Assembly (NCBI RefSeq): GCF_000745855.1
Contig: NZ_JQKD01000021.1
Coordinates: 1 to 64,000, forward strand
DNA from: Xenophilus azovorans DSM 13620
Lineage (GTDB): Bacteria; Pseudomonadota; Gammaproteobacteria; Burkholderiales; Burkholderiaceae_C
Direction of reading: 5' to 3'
Length of the DNA: 64,000 nt
Of the stretch, positions 17,991-27,880 are shown piece after piece (within the stretch, counting starts at the first letter, position 1; each line of letters starts with the position of its first letter). A program made the position numbers and the translations under genes. A model generated the notes under the pieces. The model ran no database searches. It was not told the DNA's origin and worked only from the letters and a program-made list of their open reading frames with translations.

Positions 17991-20312
17991 GTGAACTCGA
18001 TCGCTGACAAGTTCAAGAAGTTGTTGCCCACCCGTGAGGACGGCGTGCCCGCGAACGGCGATGCCGCGGCGCTGGCGTTCGACAACCTCGAGACGCTGCA
18101 GCCACCGGAGGACAAGACCGTCTACATCCCGCGCGAGGCCGCCGCGCCTGCACCGGCCCCCACGCCGGTGGTCGAGGCGCCGGTGGAGCTGCGGCCCAGC
18201 CGCGACGAGGCCGAGGCTGCCGCCGCGTCCGCGGAGGGCGGCTCCCCGGTCGCGCCGGTGCCGGTGCCGCCGGTGACCCGCTCCGCGCGCCAGCAGCGCC
18301 TGCTGTCGATCGTGCTGGCGGTGCTGGTGCTGCTGCTGCTGCTGACGGCCGGCTCGGCCATCCTGCACGCCGACCGCGTCGCGCAGCAGGTGGCGGCCAC
18401 CGGCCAGTCGCTGATGCAGTCGCAGCGCCTGGCCAAGTCCGTGTCGCAGGCGCTGGTGGGCACGCCCGCCGCCTTCGACGAGGTCAAGGACAGCGCGGAC
18501 GACCTGCTGCGCCAGGTGCGCGGCCTGGCCGGCGGCGACGAATCGCTCGGCCTGGCGCGCGTCGGCGCGCAGTACGACGGCGAGATGCAGAAGATCGAGC
18601 CGCTGGTCAACCGCGCCGAGAGCAGCGCCAAGGTGGTGCTGGACCAGAAGCAGATCCTGACCCAGGTGGGCACCGCCCTGCGCACCATCAACCGCCAGTC
18701 CTCCGACCTGCTGGAGATGGCCGAGACCGTCGCCTCGCTCAAGATGCAGCAGAACGCCACGGTGCCCGAGATCTCGGCCGCCGGCCAGCTGGTGATGCTG
18801 ACGCAGCGCATCGGCAAGTCGGCCAACGAATTCCTGACGGTGGAAGGCGTGAGCCCCGATGCCGTGTTCCTGCTGGGCAAGGACCTCAACAGCTTCCAGG
18901 ACATCGCCCGCGGCCTGCTCGACGGCAACGCGCAGCAGCGCCTGCCCGGCACGCGCGACGCGCAGACGCGCGAGCAGCTCGACGCCATCCTCAAGACCTA
19001 CGAACAGACCCGCACGCAGGCCAGCGCCATCCTGGGCAACCTGCAGGGCTTGGTGGCCGCGCGCGAGGCGCAGTCCACCATCCTGGCCGACAGCGAGCCG
19101 CTGCGGACCTCGCTGGGCACGCTGCAGACCGAGCTGTCGGACCAGAGCGGCCTGGGCGCCGGCACGCTGCTGATGCTGGTGGTGCTGGCGGTGGCCGCGC
19201 TGGCGGTGGCGGCCGCCATCGGCTACGTGCAGGTGCGCGAGGGGCGCGAGCGCGCCGCCGAGGCCGAGCGCGAGCGGCTGGAGGCCGAGCGCGCCAGCGA
19301 GGAGGCCAACCGCATCAACGCGGCCAACCAGGCGGCCATTCTTCGCCTGATGAACGAATTGCAGACGGTGGCCGAGGGCGACCTGACGCACGAGGCGACG
19401 GTGACGGAGGACATCACCGGCGCCATCGCCGACTCGGTGAACTACACGGTGGAAGAACTGCGCCTGCTGGTGGGCAACGTGCAGAACACGGCCACCCGCG
19501 TGGCGCAGACGACGTCGCAGGTGGAAAGCACCTCTACCGAGCTGCTGGCCGCCTCCACCGAGCAGCTGCGCGAGATCCGCGAGACCGGCCAGTCGGTGCT
19601 GACGATGGCCGAGCGCATCAACGGCGTGTCCTCGCAGGCGCAGGAATCCGCCTCGGTGGCGCGCCAGTCGCTGCAGGCCGCTTCCTCGGGCCTGCAGGCG
19701 GTGCAGAACGCGATCGGCGGCATGAACTCGATCCGCGACCAGATCCAGGAGACCTCCAAGCGGATCAAGCGCCTGGGCGAATCCTCGCAGGAGATCGGCG
19801 AAATCACCGAGCTGATCTCGGACATCACGGAACAGACCAACGTGCTGGCCCTGAACGCGGCCATCCAGGCAGCGTCCGCCGGCGAAGCGGGCCGCGGCTT
19901 CTCGGTGGTGGCCGAGGAAGTGCAGCGGCTGGCCGAGCGCTCCGCCGACGCCACGCGCCAGATCTCGGCGCTGGTGAAGGCCATTCAGACCGACACGCAG
20001 GACGCGGTGGGCGCCATGGAGCGTTCGACGCAGGGCGTGGTGGAAGGGGCCAAGCTGTCCGACAACGCCGGCACGGCCCTGTCGGAGATCGACCGCGTGT
20101 CGCGCCGCCTGGCCGAGCTGATCGAGCAGATCTCGCAGTCCGCCTCGCGCGAAGCCGAATCGGCCAACGTGGTGGCCGCCAACATCCAGCACATCTTCGC
20201 CGTGACGGAGCAGACCGGCGAGGGCACGCGCGAGACGGCCAAGCAGGTGCGCGAACTCTCGCACATGGCCGAGGAGCTGCGCCAGTCGGTGGCCCGCTTC
20301 AAGATCGCCTGA
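17991..20312 (+). CDS. pilJ: Methyl-accepting chemotaxis protein PilJ (type IV pilus chemoreceptor)
   Basis: 773 aa. A cytoplasmic proline/alanine-rich N-terminus (1-100), a first membrane helix at about 102-125, a periplasmic helical sensor (PilJ type) to about 388, a second membrane helix at about 390-414, a HAMP-like segment, and the MCP signalling domain. The hairpin tip, about 603-655, holds ISDITEQTNVLALNAAIQAA and GEAGRGFSVVAEEVQRLAER. It senses pilus-derived or surface signals and controls ChpA. The start follows a GAAGGA site. Confidence 0.95.
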   Translation: MNSIADKFKKLLPTREDGVPANGDAAALAFDNLETLQPPEDKTVYIPREAAAPAPAPTPVVEAPVELRPSRDEAEAAAASAEGGSPVAPVPVPPVTRSARQQRLLSIVLAVLVLLLLLTAGSAILHADRVAQQVAATGQSLMQSQRLAKSVSQALVGTPAAFDEVKDSADDLLRQVRGLAGGDESLGLARVGAQYDGEMQKIEPLVNRAESSAKVVLDQKQILTQVGTALRTINRQSSDLLEMAETVASLKMQQNATVPEISAAGQLVMLTQRIGKSANEFLTVEGVSPDAVFLLGKDLNSFQDIARGLLDGNAQQRLPGTRDAQTREQLDAILKTYEQTRTQASAILGNLQGLVAAREAQSTILADSEPLRTSLGTLQTELSDQSGLGAGTLLMLVVLAVAALAVAAAIGYVQVREGRERAAEAERERLEAERASEEANRINAANQAAILRLMNELQTVAEGDLTHEATVTEDITGAIADSVNYTVEELRLLVGNVQNTATRVAQTTSQVESTSTELLAASTEQLREIRETGQSVLTMAERINGVSSQAQESASVARQSLQAASSGLQAVQNAIGGMNSIRDQIQETSKRIKRLGESSQEIGEITELISDITEQTNVLALNAAIQAASAGEAGRGFSVVAEEVQRLAERSADATRQISALVKAIQTDTQDAVGAMERSTQGVVEGAKLSDNAGTALSEIDRVSRRLAELIEQISQSASREAESANVVAANIQHIFAVTEQTGEGTRETAKQVRELSHMAEELRQSVARFKIA

Positions 20313-20343
20313 CGACAGACATCCTCTTATCGCGAGCAGCCAC

Positions 20344-23300
20344 GTGTCGAATCGCCCGTCCGCCAACGCCCCGGTCGCGGGCAACGCCCCCGCTTCCGAA
20401 GACCTCGGGCCGCTGGCCTGGGTGATCGGCGAAGTCCAGAAATCGATCGAGACCGCCGGCAAGTCGCTGCGGCGCCAGGCGCGCGAAGGCGCGTCCGAGC
20501 AGGACAGCGGCCCGCTGCGCATGGCGCGCCAGCAGCTGCACCAGGCCGTCGGCGCGCTGCAGATGGTGGGCCACGCGGCGCCGGCGATGGTGCTCGGCGC
20601 CATGGAGTTCGCCGTCCAGAGCTTCGTGCTGGAGCCGGCCCGGTGCACCGACGCCGCCGTGCAGAAGGTGGAGCAGGCCGGTTTCGCGGTGGGCGACTTC
20701 CTCGCCGCCGTGCTGGCCGGCAAGGCCGTCTCGGCGGTGGCGCTGTTCCCGCAGTACCGCGAGGTGCTGGAGCTGGTGGGCAACGAGCGCGTGCACCCGG
20801 CCAACCTGTGGACCTATCCCTGGGTCTGGGCCGAGGTGCCGAAGCCGACCGGCTTCCGCACCATGATTTACGACCCGGCGGTGCGCACCCAGCTCGACCG
20901 GGACGTGCTGAAGGTGGTCAAGGGCGGCGACGAGGCGGCGGCCCGGCGCCTGTCGGTGGTATGCGCCGGCCTCGGCCGCGGCGCGGCGCAGCCGCGGGTG
21001 GCCAGCTTCTGGATGCTGGCCGGCGGCTTCTTCGAGGCGCTGTCGCTGTCGCTGCTGCCGCCGGACATCTACGTCAAGCGCGCCGCCTCGCGCGTGCTGC
21101 TGCAGTACACGACGCTGGCCCGCGGCGACACCACCGTGTCCGACCGGCTGGGCCAGGACCTGCTGTTCTTCTGCGCCCAGGCCGTGCCCACGCCGCGCGA
21201 CGAGGCGCCGCTGCTGCGCGCCGTGCGCGTGGGCTGGGGCGTGTCCAACCACGAGCAGGTCGACTACGCCACGGTGCAGTTCGGCCGCTTCGATCCGAAC
21301 GTGCTGGCCCAGGCCCGCAAGCGCATCGAGACCGCCAAGGAGATGTGGTCGGCCCTCTCGGGCGGCGATCTCTCGCGGCTGCGCCAGGTGGCCGACACCT
21401 TCGCGCAGCTCGGCGAGTCACTGCTGAAGGTGCATCCGGCCAGCGCGCCGATGGTGCAGGCGCTGCACAACGCGGTAGACGCCTCGCTGCGCTCGGGCCG
21501 CGCGCCCTCGACCGAACTGGCGATGGAGGTGGCGACCTCGGTGCTGTACCTGGAGGCGGCCTTCGAGGACCTCGACCCGCAGGACCGGCAGCTCACCGCC
21601 CGCACCGTGCAACTGGCCGGGCGCATCGAGCGCGCCCGCGAGGGTGGCCGCCCCGAGCCGCTGGAACCCTGGATGGAGGAGCTGTACCGCCGCGTCAGCG
21701 ACCGCCAGACCATGGGCACCGTGGTCGACGAGCTGCGCGCGCACCTGTCCGAGCTGGAGAAGTCGCTCGACCAGTTCTTCCGCCGCCCCACCGAGATGGG
21801 GCTGCTGCGCACCGTGCCCAACCAGCTTCTGCAGATGCGCGGCGTGTTCTCCGTGCTCGGGCTGGAGCAGGCCGCGCGCACCGTGCAGCGCATGCGCGAC
21901 AACGTCGACCACCTGATGGCCGGCGGCAGCGCGGCGGGCGGGCAGCACGTCGAGTCGCTGGGCAACAACCTCGGCGCGCTGGGCTTCCTGATCGACATGC
22001 TCGGCTACCAGCCGGCGCTGGCCAAGCGCCTGTTCGTGTTCGACGACGAGGCCGGCGAGCTCAAGCCGCTGATGGGCCGGCAGGTCGATGCCAGCGCGCC
22101 CATCCACGGCATCGGCGCCGACCTGGTGGCCGCGCCCTCGGGCACCGTGGTGCAGGCCGACACCGTGCTCAGCGTGGACGAGGTGGACGCGCAGATCGCG
22201 GCCCGCCTGGCGGCGCTGGCGGTGCCGAAGCCCGGCGCCTCGGCCGCGCCCGCGCTGGAGGAGTTCAGCCGTGCCGCCGAGAGCTGGACCGCCAAGATCA
22301 CCGGCCCGGCGCCGCTGGAGGTGCTGCCCGACACCGAGGTCACCGAGCTGGAGGAGGACGACCTCCAGAACATCTTCCTGGAAGAGGCCACCGAGGTGAT
22401 CCAGGGCGGCCAGGCCGCCATCGGCAACCTGCGCGACAGCGCCACCGACATGGGCGAGCTGACCGTGCTGCGCCGCGCCTTCCACACCCTCAAGGGCAGC
22501 TCGCGCATGGTCGGGCTGATGGAGTTCGGCGAAGCCGCCTGGGCCTTCGAGCAGGTGCTCAACACCTGGCTGGCCGACCAGCGCCCCGCCACGCCGGCGC
22601 TGCTGGACGGCACGGCCGCTGCGCTGGGCCAGTTCTCGCAGTGGGTGGAGGCCATCGCTTCCGGCCAGCCGCACGCCTGGCAGGCCGCGCCGATGCGCGC
22701 CGCCGCCGAGGCGCTGGCCAACGGGGACGAGGTGCCCGCGCCTGCGGCCCCGGCCCTGCCGGACGCCGAGGCGCTCGCCGTCGCGGCGCGGCAGATCGCC
22801 GCCGAGCCGCCCGTCGTGGAGCCGCCCGCCGTCGACCGCGCGGATGCGCCGACCGACCTCGCGCCGCTGCACGAGCTGCCGCCGCTCGACCTGGACTTCG
22901 ACATCGAACCCCTGCCGGGCGAGCGGGAACCGGCCGCCGCGACCGAAGGCACGCCGCCCGACACCGATTGGGGGCACGACGACTTCGCCGTCACGGACAT
23001 CCTGCCGTCGCGCAAGGGCCCCGCAGCGCCGGCGGCGCCGGCCGCGCTGGCGGGCGGCGAGGACATCGACTTCCTGGCTGCCGCCCCGGTGCCGGTGCCG
23101 TCCGCGGACGCGCCGCTGGACTTCGAGCTGCCGCTGGAGCCGGCCGCCGAAGCTGCCGACGAGGCCGTGCACGACGCGCCGCCGCCTGCGGAGCAGCCCG
23201 GCGTGTCGGCCGAGGCCGAAGAGGACGCCGCCGTGCCCGCGCAGCCCGAGCCGGCACAGGCCGAGGCCGAGCCGGCCGAGCCGGCCCCCGCGGAGGACCT

Positions 23301-26262
23301 GGCGATCGCCGAGGCCGAAGCCGCCGAGGAGCAGGTCAAGGTCATCGGCCCGCTGCGCATCGGCATTCCGCTGTACAACGTCTACCTGAACGAGGCGGAC
23401 GAATGGTCCCGCCAGCTGGCCATCGACGTCGGCGAGTGGGCCGCCCAGCCGGGCCAGCCCATCGGTGAATCCAGCATCGGGCTGGCGCACTCGCTGGCCG
23501 GCAGCTCGGCCACGGTCGGCTTCCATGGCCTGTCGAACATGGCGCGCCTGGTCGAGACGGCGCTGGACCACCTGCACACGATGGGCCGCGGCACCGAGGC
23601 CCAGGGCCAGGTGCTGGTGGCCGCCGCCGAAGAGGTGCGCCGGCTGCTGCACCAGTTCGCCGCCGGCTTCCTGAAGGAGCCGCAGGCGTCCGTGCTGGAC
23701 GATCTGCGCGAACTGGCGTCCTCGCCCCTGTCCGCCGCGCCTGCTGCGGAAACGGCCGAGGCGCCTGCGCCGGTCCTCGCGCCCGCTGCGCCCGCCACCC
23801 TGGCGCAGGCCATCGCGGCACCGGCAGAGCTGGACGAGGACGGCGACGACACCATCGACCTCGCCGACGCGGTCGATCCCGACCTCTTCCCCGTCTTCGA
23901 GGAAGAGGCGACCGAGCTGCTGCCGCGGCTGGGCGCCTCGCTGCGCGCCTGGAGCCACCATCCCGACGATGGCCAGCACCGCGCCGCGGCGCTGCGGGCC
24001 CTGCACACGCTCAAGGGCAGCGCGCGGCTGGCCGGCGCCATGCGCCTGGGCGAACGCGCGCACCGCATGGAGTCGGCGATCGAGGGGATCGCCGTCGACG
24101 CCGGCGAGCGCGCCGCCATCGAGGCCCTGCTGGGCCGCTTCGACATCCTGCAGAACACCTTCGACCGCCTGCGCGCGGCCGATTCCGCCGGCCAGGCCGA
24201 GCTGGTGCAGCGGGCCGCCGCCGCGGTGGCGGCCGCGCCCGCGGTGCCGGCCATCGTGGTCGAGAAGGCCGAGGCCGCCGAGCCGGCTGCCGCGGCGTCC
24301 GCGCCCGCCCGGCCCCTGCCGCGCCCGGCCCAGCCGGTGGCGCTGCCGGCCCGCGCCGGCTCGGGCCAGACCGTGCGCATCCGCGCCCAGTTGCTCGACC
24401 GCCTGGTGGCCCAGGCCGGCGAGGTGATCATCACCCGCTCGCGCCTGGAGGCCGAGCTGGCCCAGTTGCGCAGCTCGCTGGGCGACCTGACCGGCAACCT
24501 GGACCGCCTGCGCCAGCAACTGCGCGACATCGAGGTGCAGGCCGAGAGCCAGATGCAGTCGCGTCTGGCGCAGGCCAAGGACACGCAGCAGTCCTTCGAC
24601 CCGCTGGAGTTCGACCGCTTCACCCGCGTGCAGGAACTCACCCGCATGATGGCCGAGTCGGTCAACGACGTGGCCACCGTGCAGCGCACGCTGCAGAAGG
24701 CGGTGCAGGCGACGGAAGACGACCTGTCGGCCCAGGCGCGCCAGACGCGCGAGCTGCAGCGCGGCCTGCTGCGCACCCGCATGGTGGAGTTCGAGGGCCT
24801 GTCCGACCGCCTCTACCGCGTGGTGCGCCAGGCGTCGAAGGACACCGGCAAGCAGGTGCGCCTGGACATCACCGGCGGCACCATCGAGATGGACCGCGGC
24901 GTGCTCGATCGCATGACGCCCGCCTTCGAGCACCTGCTGCGCAACTGCGTGGCCCACGGCATCGAGGACGCGGCCGCGCGCGAGCGCGCCGGCAAGGAGC
25001 CGGCCGGCCTGATCACCATCGACCTGCGGCAGGAAGGCAACGACGTGTCGGTCGGCTTCCGCGACGACGGCGCCGGCCTGCCGCGCGAGCGCATCCTGGC
25101 GCGCGCCCGGGCGCAGGGCCTGGTGGCGGCGGGGCAGGAGCCGAGCGACGAGGAAGTCGCCGAACTGATCTTCCGGCCCGGCTTCTCCACCGCCGCCGAG
25201 GTGTCGGAACTGGCGGGCCGCGGCATCGGCATGGACGTGGTGCGCTCCGAGGTGGCCGCGCTGGGCGGCCGCATCGAGACCCGCAGCGCCGAGGGCAAGG
25301 GCACCGAGTTCAAGCTGGTGCTGCCGCTGACCACCGCCGTCACGCACGTGGTGATGCTGCGCGCGGGCGAGGTCTCGGTGGGCGTGCCGGCCAACCTGGT
25401 CGAACTGGTGCAGCGCGCCGGCGCCGACGACCTGGCGCGCGCCTACGCGAGCGGCCACCACGTCTTCGGCGGCGAGGAGGTGCCCTTCTTCTGGGCCGGC
25501 GCGCTGCTGCAGTCCTCCGCGCGCAGCGAGCGCCCGGCAGGCCGGACCAACACCATCGTCGTGGTGCGAAGCGCCGCGCAGCGCGTCGCGCTGCACGTGG
25601 ACGAAGTGCTGGGCAACCAGGAAGTGGTGGTCAAGAACCTGGGGCCGCAGCTGGTGCGCGTGCCGGGCCTGGCGGGCATCTCGGTGCTGGCCTCCGGCGC
25701 CGTGGCGCTGATCTACAACCCGGTGGCGCTGGCCGCGCTGCACGGCGACGCGGCGCGGCAACTGCAGGCCGGCGCGCTCGTGCCCCGGCCCGCTGCGGCG
25801 GAAACGGTGGCGCCCACGGCCGCGGCCGACCAGCCCCAGGGGCCGGCGGCGGCGCTGGCCCTGCCGGCGCACGCCGAGGTGCCGCTGGTGCTGGTGGTGG
25901 ACGACTCCATCACCGTGCGGCGCGTCACCCAGCGCCTGCTGCAGCGCGAGGGCTACCGCGTGACGCTGGCCGCCGATGGCCTGCAGGCGCTGGAGCGGCT
26001 GCAGCAGGAACGCCCGGCCGTGGTGCTGTCCGACATCGAGATGCCGCGCATGGACGGCTTCGACCTGGCGCGCAACATCCGCGCCGACGAGAAGCTGGCC
26101 GGCCTGCCGATCGTGATGATCACCTCGCGCATCGCCGAGAAGCATCGCGAGCATGCCAAGCAGCTCGGCGTGGACCACTACCTGGGCAAGCCCTACTCGG
26201 AAGAGGAGCTGCTGCGCCTGGTGCGCCTCTTCGCGGTGGCGCAGCCGGCCGAGGTGGCCTGA
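20344..26262 (+). CDS. chpA: ChpA/PilL-type hybrid chemotaxis histidine kinase with several Hpt domains and receiver
   Basis: 1972 aa, GTG start. The N-terminal third is helical and lacks a phospho-His motif. Three Hpt modules are visible: FHTLKGSSRMVGL (His near 714), AHSLAGSSATVGF (near 1049, degenerate) and LHTLKGSARLAGAM (near 1221). Ala/Pro/Glu-rich linkers separate them. A CheA core follows: dimer helices, HATPase with the N-box HLLRNCVAHGIED (about 1529) and RGIGMDVVRSEV, then a CheW-like regulatory domain. The C-terminal receiver has DDSITVRR near 1850 and phospho-Asp in LSDIEMPRMDG near 1896. It phosphorylates PilG and PilH. Domain positions are approximate. Confidence 0.95.
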   Translation: MSNRPSANAPVAGNAPASEDLGPLAWVIGEVQKSIETAGKSLRRQAREGASEQDSGPLRMARQQLHQAVGALQMVGHAAPAMVLGAMEFAVQSFVLEPARCTDAAVQKVEQAGFAVGDFLAAVLAGKAVSAVALFPQYREVLELVGNERVHPANLWTYPWVWAEVPKPTGFRTMIYDPAVRTQLDRDVLKVVKGGDEAAARRLSVVCAGLGRGAAQPRVASFWMLAGGFFEALSLSLLPPDIYVKRAASRVLLQYTTLARGDTTVSDRLGQDLLFFCAQAVPTPRDEAPLLRAVRVGWGVSNHEQVDYATVQFGRFDPNVLAQARKRIETAKEMWSALSGGDLSRLRQVADTFAQLGESLLKVHPASAPMVQALHNAVDASLRSGRAPSTELAMEVATSVLYLEAAFEDLDPQDRQLTARTVQLAGRIERAREGGRPEPLEPWMEELYRRVSDRQTMGTVVDELRAHLSELEKSLDQFFRRPTEMGLLRTVPNQLLQMRGVFSVLGLEQAARTVQRMRDNVDHLMAGGSAAGGQHVESLGNNLGALGFLIDMLGYQPALAKRLFVFDDEAGELKPLMGRQVDASAPIHGIGADLVAAPSGTVVQADTVLSVDEVDAQIAARLAALAVPKPGASAAPALEEFSRAAESWTAKITGPAPLEVLPDTEVTELEEDDLQNIFLEEATEVIQGGQAAIGNLRDSATDMGELTVLRRAFHTLKGSSRMVGLMEFGEAAWAFEQVLNTWLADQRPATPALLDGTAAALGQFSQWVEAIASGQPHAWQAAPMRAAAEALANGDEVPAPAAPALPDAEALAVAARQIAAEPPVVEPPAVDRADAPTDLAPLHELPPLDLDFDIEPLPGEREPAAATEGTPPDTDWGHDDFAVTDILPSRKGPAAPAAPAALAGGEDIDFLAAAPVPVPSADAPLDFELPLEPAAEAADEAVHDAPPPAEQPGVSAEAEEDAAVPAQPEPAQAEAEPAEPAPAEDLAIAEAEAAEEQVKVIGPLRIGIPLYNVYLNEADEWSRQLAIDVGEWAAQPGQPIGESSIGLAHSLAGSSATVGFHGLSNMARLVETALDHLHTMGRGTEAQGQVLVAAAEEVRRLLHQFAAGFLKEPQASVLDDLRELASSPLSAAPAAETAEAPAPVLAPAAPATLAQAIAAPAELDEDGDDTIDLADAVDPDLFPVFEEEATELLPRLGASLRAWSHHPDDGQHRAAALRALHTLKGSARLAGAMRLGERAHRMESAIEGIAVDAGERAAIEALLGRFDILQNTFDRLRAADSAGQAELVQRAAAAVAAAPAVPAIVVEKAEAAEPAAAASAPARPLPRPAQPVALPARAGSGQTVRIRAQLLDRLVAQAGEVIITRSRLEAELAQLRSSLGDLTGNLDRLRQQLRDIEVQAESQMQSRLAQAKDTQQSFDPLEFDRFTRVQELTRMMAESVNDVATVQRTLQKAVQATEDDLSAQARQTRELQRGLLRTRMVEFEGLSDRLYRVVRQASKDTGKQVRLDITGGTIEMDRGVLDRMTPAFEHLLRNCVAHGIEDAAARERAGKEPAGLITIDLRQEGNDVSVGFRDDGAGLPRERILARARAQGLVAAGQEPSDEEVAELIFRPGFSTAAEVSELAGRGIGMDVVRSEVAALGGRIETRSAEGKGTEFKLVLPLTTAVTHVVMLRAGEVSVGVPANLVELVQRAGADDLARAYASGHHVFGGEEVPFFWAGALLQSSARSERPAGRTNTIVVVRSAAQRVALHVDEVLGNQEVVVKNLGPQLVRVPGLAGISVLASGAVALIYNPVALAALHGDAARQLQAGALVPRPAAAETVAPTAAADQPQGPAAALALPAHAEVPLVLVVDDSITVRRVTQRLLQREGYRVTLAADGLQALERLQQERPAVVLSDIEMPRMDGFDLARNIRADEKLAGLPIVMITSRIAEKHREHAKQLGVDHYLGKPYSEEELLRLVRLFAVAQPAEVA

Positions 26263-26298
26263 GCCGAAGGCGGCGCCTTTCGAGCCGAACCGCTCCCG

Positions 26299-26332
26299 AC
26301 GCCCGCCACTGCCGTGGCGGGCGTTATTTCTT
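26299..26332. terminator. Rho-independent terminator between chpA and phr
   Basis: Perfect 11-bp stem ACGCCCGCCAC / GTGGCGGGCGT with a 4-nt loop, followed on plus by TATTTCTT. It ends the pil-chp transcript. The stem's right arm reaches the phr stop codon, so it may also serve the convergent gene. Confidence 0.75.
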
Positions 26333-27880
26333 GGGCCGCCTGCGCCGGGCGGCGGGCGCGCCGCCGTCCTGCCGGCCGCGCACGGCCGCGTAGCGCGCCA
26401 GCGTCTGCTCGCGCGCCTGCGCATGGTCGACCAGCGGGCGCGGGTAGGTCTCGCCCAGCTGCACGCCGGCCGCCTCCAGCTCCAGCGGCGAGGCCAGCCA
26501 GGGCGCATGGATCGCCGCGTCGGGCAGCCGCGCCAGCTCGGGCACGTAGCGGCGGATGAAGCGGCCCTGCGGGTCGAAGCGCTCGCTCTGCGTCACCGGG
26601 TTGAAGATGCGGAACCAGGGCTGCGCGTCGCAGCCGGTGGAGGCGGCCCACTGCCAGCCGCCGTTGTTCGACGCCAGCTCGAAGTCGTTGAGGTGGTTGG
26701 CGAAGTACGCCTCGCCGCGCCGCCAGTCCAGCCCCAGGTCCTTGCTGAGGAAGCTGGCCGCCACCATGCGCAGCCGGTTGTGCATGTAGCCCGTCTCGTT
26801 GATCTGGCGCATCGCCGCGTCGACCAGCGGGTAGCCGGTGCGCCCCTCGCACCAGGCGGCGAAGAGGCCGTCGGCGTGCTTGCCGTGGTGCCAGGCGATG
26901 CGGTCGTATTCGGGGCGGAAGCTCCTGCCCTCGGCGAGGTCGGGCCGGTGCGCCAGCACCTGCATGTAGAACTCGCGCCAGATCAGCTCCGACAGCCAGG
27001 CGGCGGCGCCCTGGTTGCCCTCCAGGCTCAGCCGGTGCGCCAGGCCCGCCGCCTCGCGGATCGACAGCGTGCCGAAGCGCAGGTGCACGCCCAGGTAGCT
27101 GGGGCCGCGCACGGCCGGGTAGTCGCGCGCCACGTGGTAGCGGTCGATGCGCTCGAAGAAGTCGGCCAGCATGCGCTGCGCGCCCTCGGTGCCGGGCGGC
27201 AGGTCCAGCGCGCCCAGGTTGGTCGGCGCGAAGCCCAGCGCGGCCAGCGAGGGCAGCGGTGTCCTGTGCGCGGCGGGCAGCGGCGCGAGCGTGTCGGCAT
27301 GGTGCGCGATCGGGTAGGGCCGCAGGTAGAAGTCGTTCAGCTTCGCCAGCCAGGCCCGCTTGTAGGGCGTGAAGACCGAGAAGGGCAGGCCGGTCTGGGT
27401 CTGCACCTCGTCCTGCTCGAACACGGCCTGGTCCTTGTGCAGGTGCAGGCGGACGCCGGCGTCGGCCAGCGTGCCGAGCGCCTGCGCGTCGCGGGCCAGG
27501 GCGGCCGGCTCGTCGTCCCGGTTGGCGAACACGGCCTGCACCTCCAGCGCCCGGGCCAGCGCGGCGATCTCGTGGCCGGCCGCGCCGTGCCGCACGGCCA
27601 GGCCGCCGCCCATCGCCTCCAGCTGCTCGCCCAGCAGGCGCACCGACGCGTGGATGAACTCCACACGCCGGTCCGAGCGCAGGCCGTCGGCACGCGGCAC
27701 ACGGTCCTGCCCGGGCAGGGCGTCGAGGATGTCCGTGTCGAAGACGAAGGCACAGAACACCTCGCGGCAACTGCGCAGCGCGTGGTACAGCGCCGCATGG
27801 TCGTGCGCCCGCAGATCCCGCCGGAACCACACCAGCCCGCGGGGGTAGACCTTGTCCGCGGCCAGTAAAATCGGCGGCAT
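26324..27880 (-). CDS. phrB: Deoxyribodipyrimidine photolyase (CPD class I)
   Basis: 518 aa from the ATG at 27880. N-terminal antenna domain begins RGLVWFRRDLRAHDHAAL. The C-terminal FAD domain carries the family signatures EFYMQVLAHRP, RTGYPLVDAAMRQINETGYM, HNRLRMVAASFLSKDLGLDW and NNGGWQWAASTGCDAQPWFR. It repairs UV-induced cyclobutane pyrimidine dimers using blue light. The start codon overlaps the divergent yqgE start codon by 2 bp, so its promoter must lie inside yqgE. A longer start at 27910 is possible. Confidence 0.93.
   Translation of the reverse strand: MPPILLAADKVYPRGLVWFRRDLRAHDHAALYHALRSCREVFCAFVFDTDILDALPGQDRVPRADGLRSDRRVEFIHASVRLLGEQLEAMGGGLAVRHGAAGHEIAALARALEVQAVFANRDDEPAALARDAQALGTLADAGVRLHLHKDQAVFEQDEVQTQTGLPFSVFTPYKRAWLAKLNDFYLRPYPIAHHADTLAPLPAAHRTPLPSLAALGFAPTNLGALDLPPGTEGAQRMLADFFERIDRYHVARDYPAVRGPSYLGVHLRFGTLSIREAAGLAHRLSLEGNQGAAAWLSELIWREFYMQVLAHRPDLAEGRSFRPEYDRIAWHHGKHADGLFAAWCEGRTGYPLVDAAMRQINETGYMHNRLRMVAASFLSKDLGLDWRRGEAYFANHLNDFELASNNGGWQWAASTGCDAQPWFRIFNPVTQSERFDPQGRFIRRYVPELARLPDAAIHAPWLASPLELEAAGVQLGETYPRPLVDHAQAREQTLARYAAVRGRQDGGAPAARRRRPKK

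Noticed and set aside
15306-20804. Very long open frame on minus (1832 codons) antisense to pilG-pilJ
   Set aside because: Antisense shadow caused by high GC3 content of the pil genes; only its 5' to 3' last part (15306-16268) is the real ThiD-like gene.
21418-26508. Open minus frame of about 1700 codons opposite chpA
   Set aside because: Low-complexity His/Arg/Gly-rich translation typical of a mirror frame; the plus frame has clear Hpt, HATPase, CheW and receiver domains.
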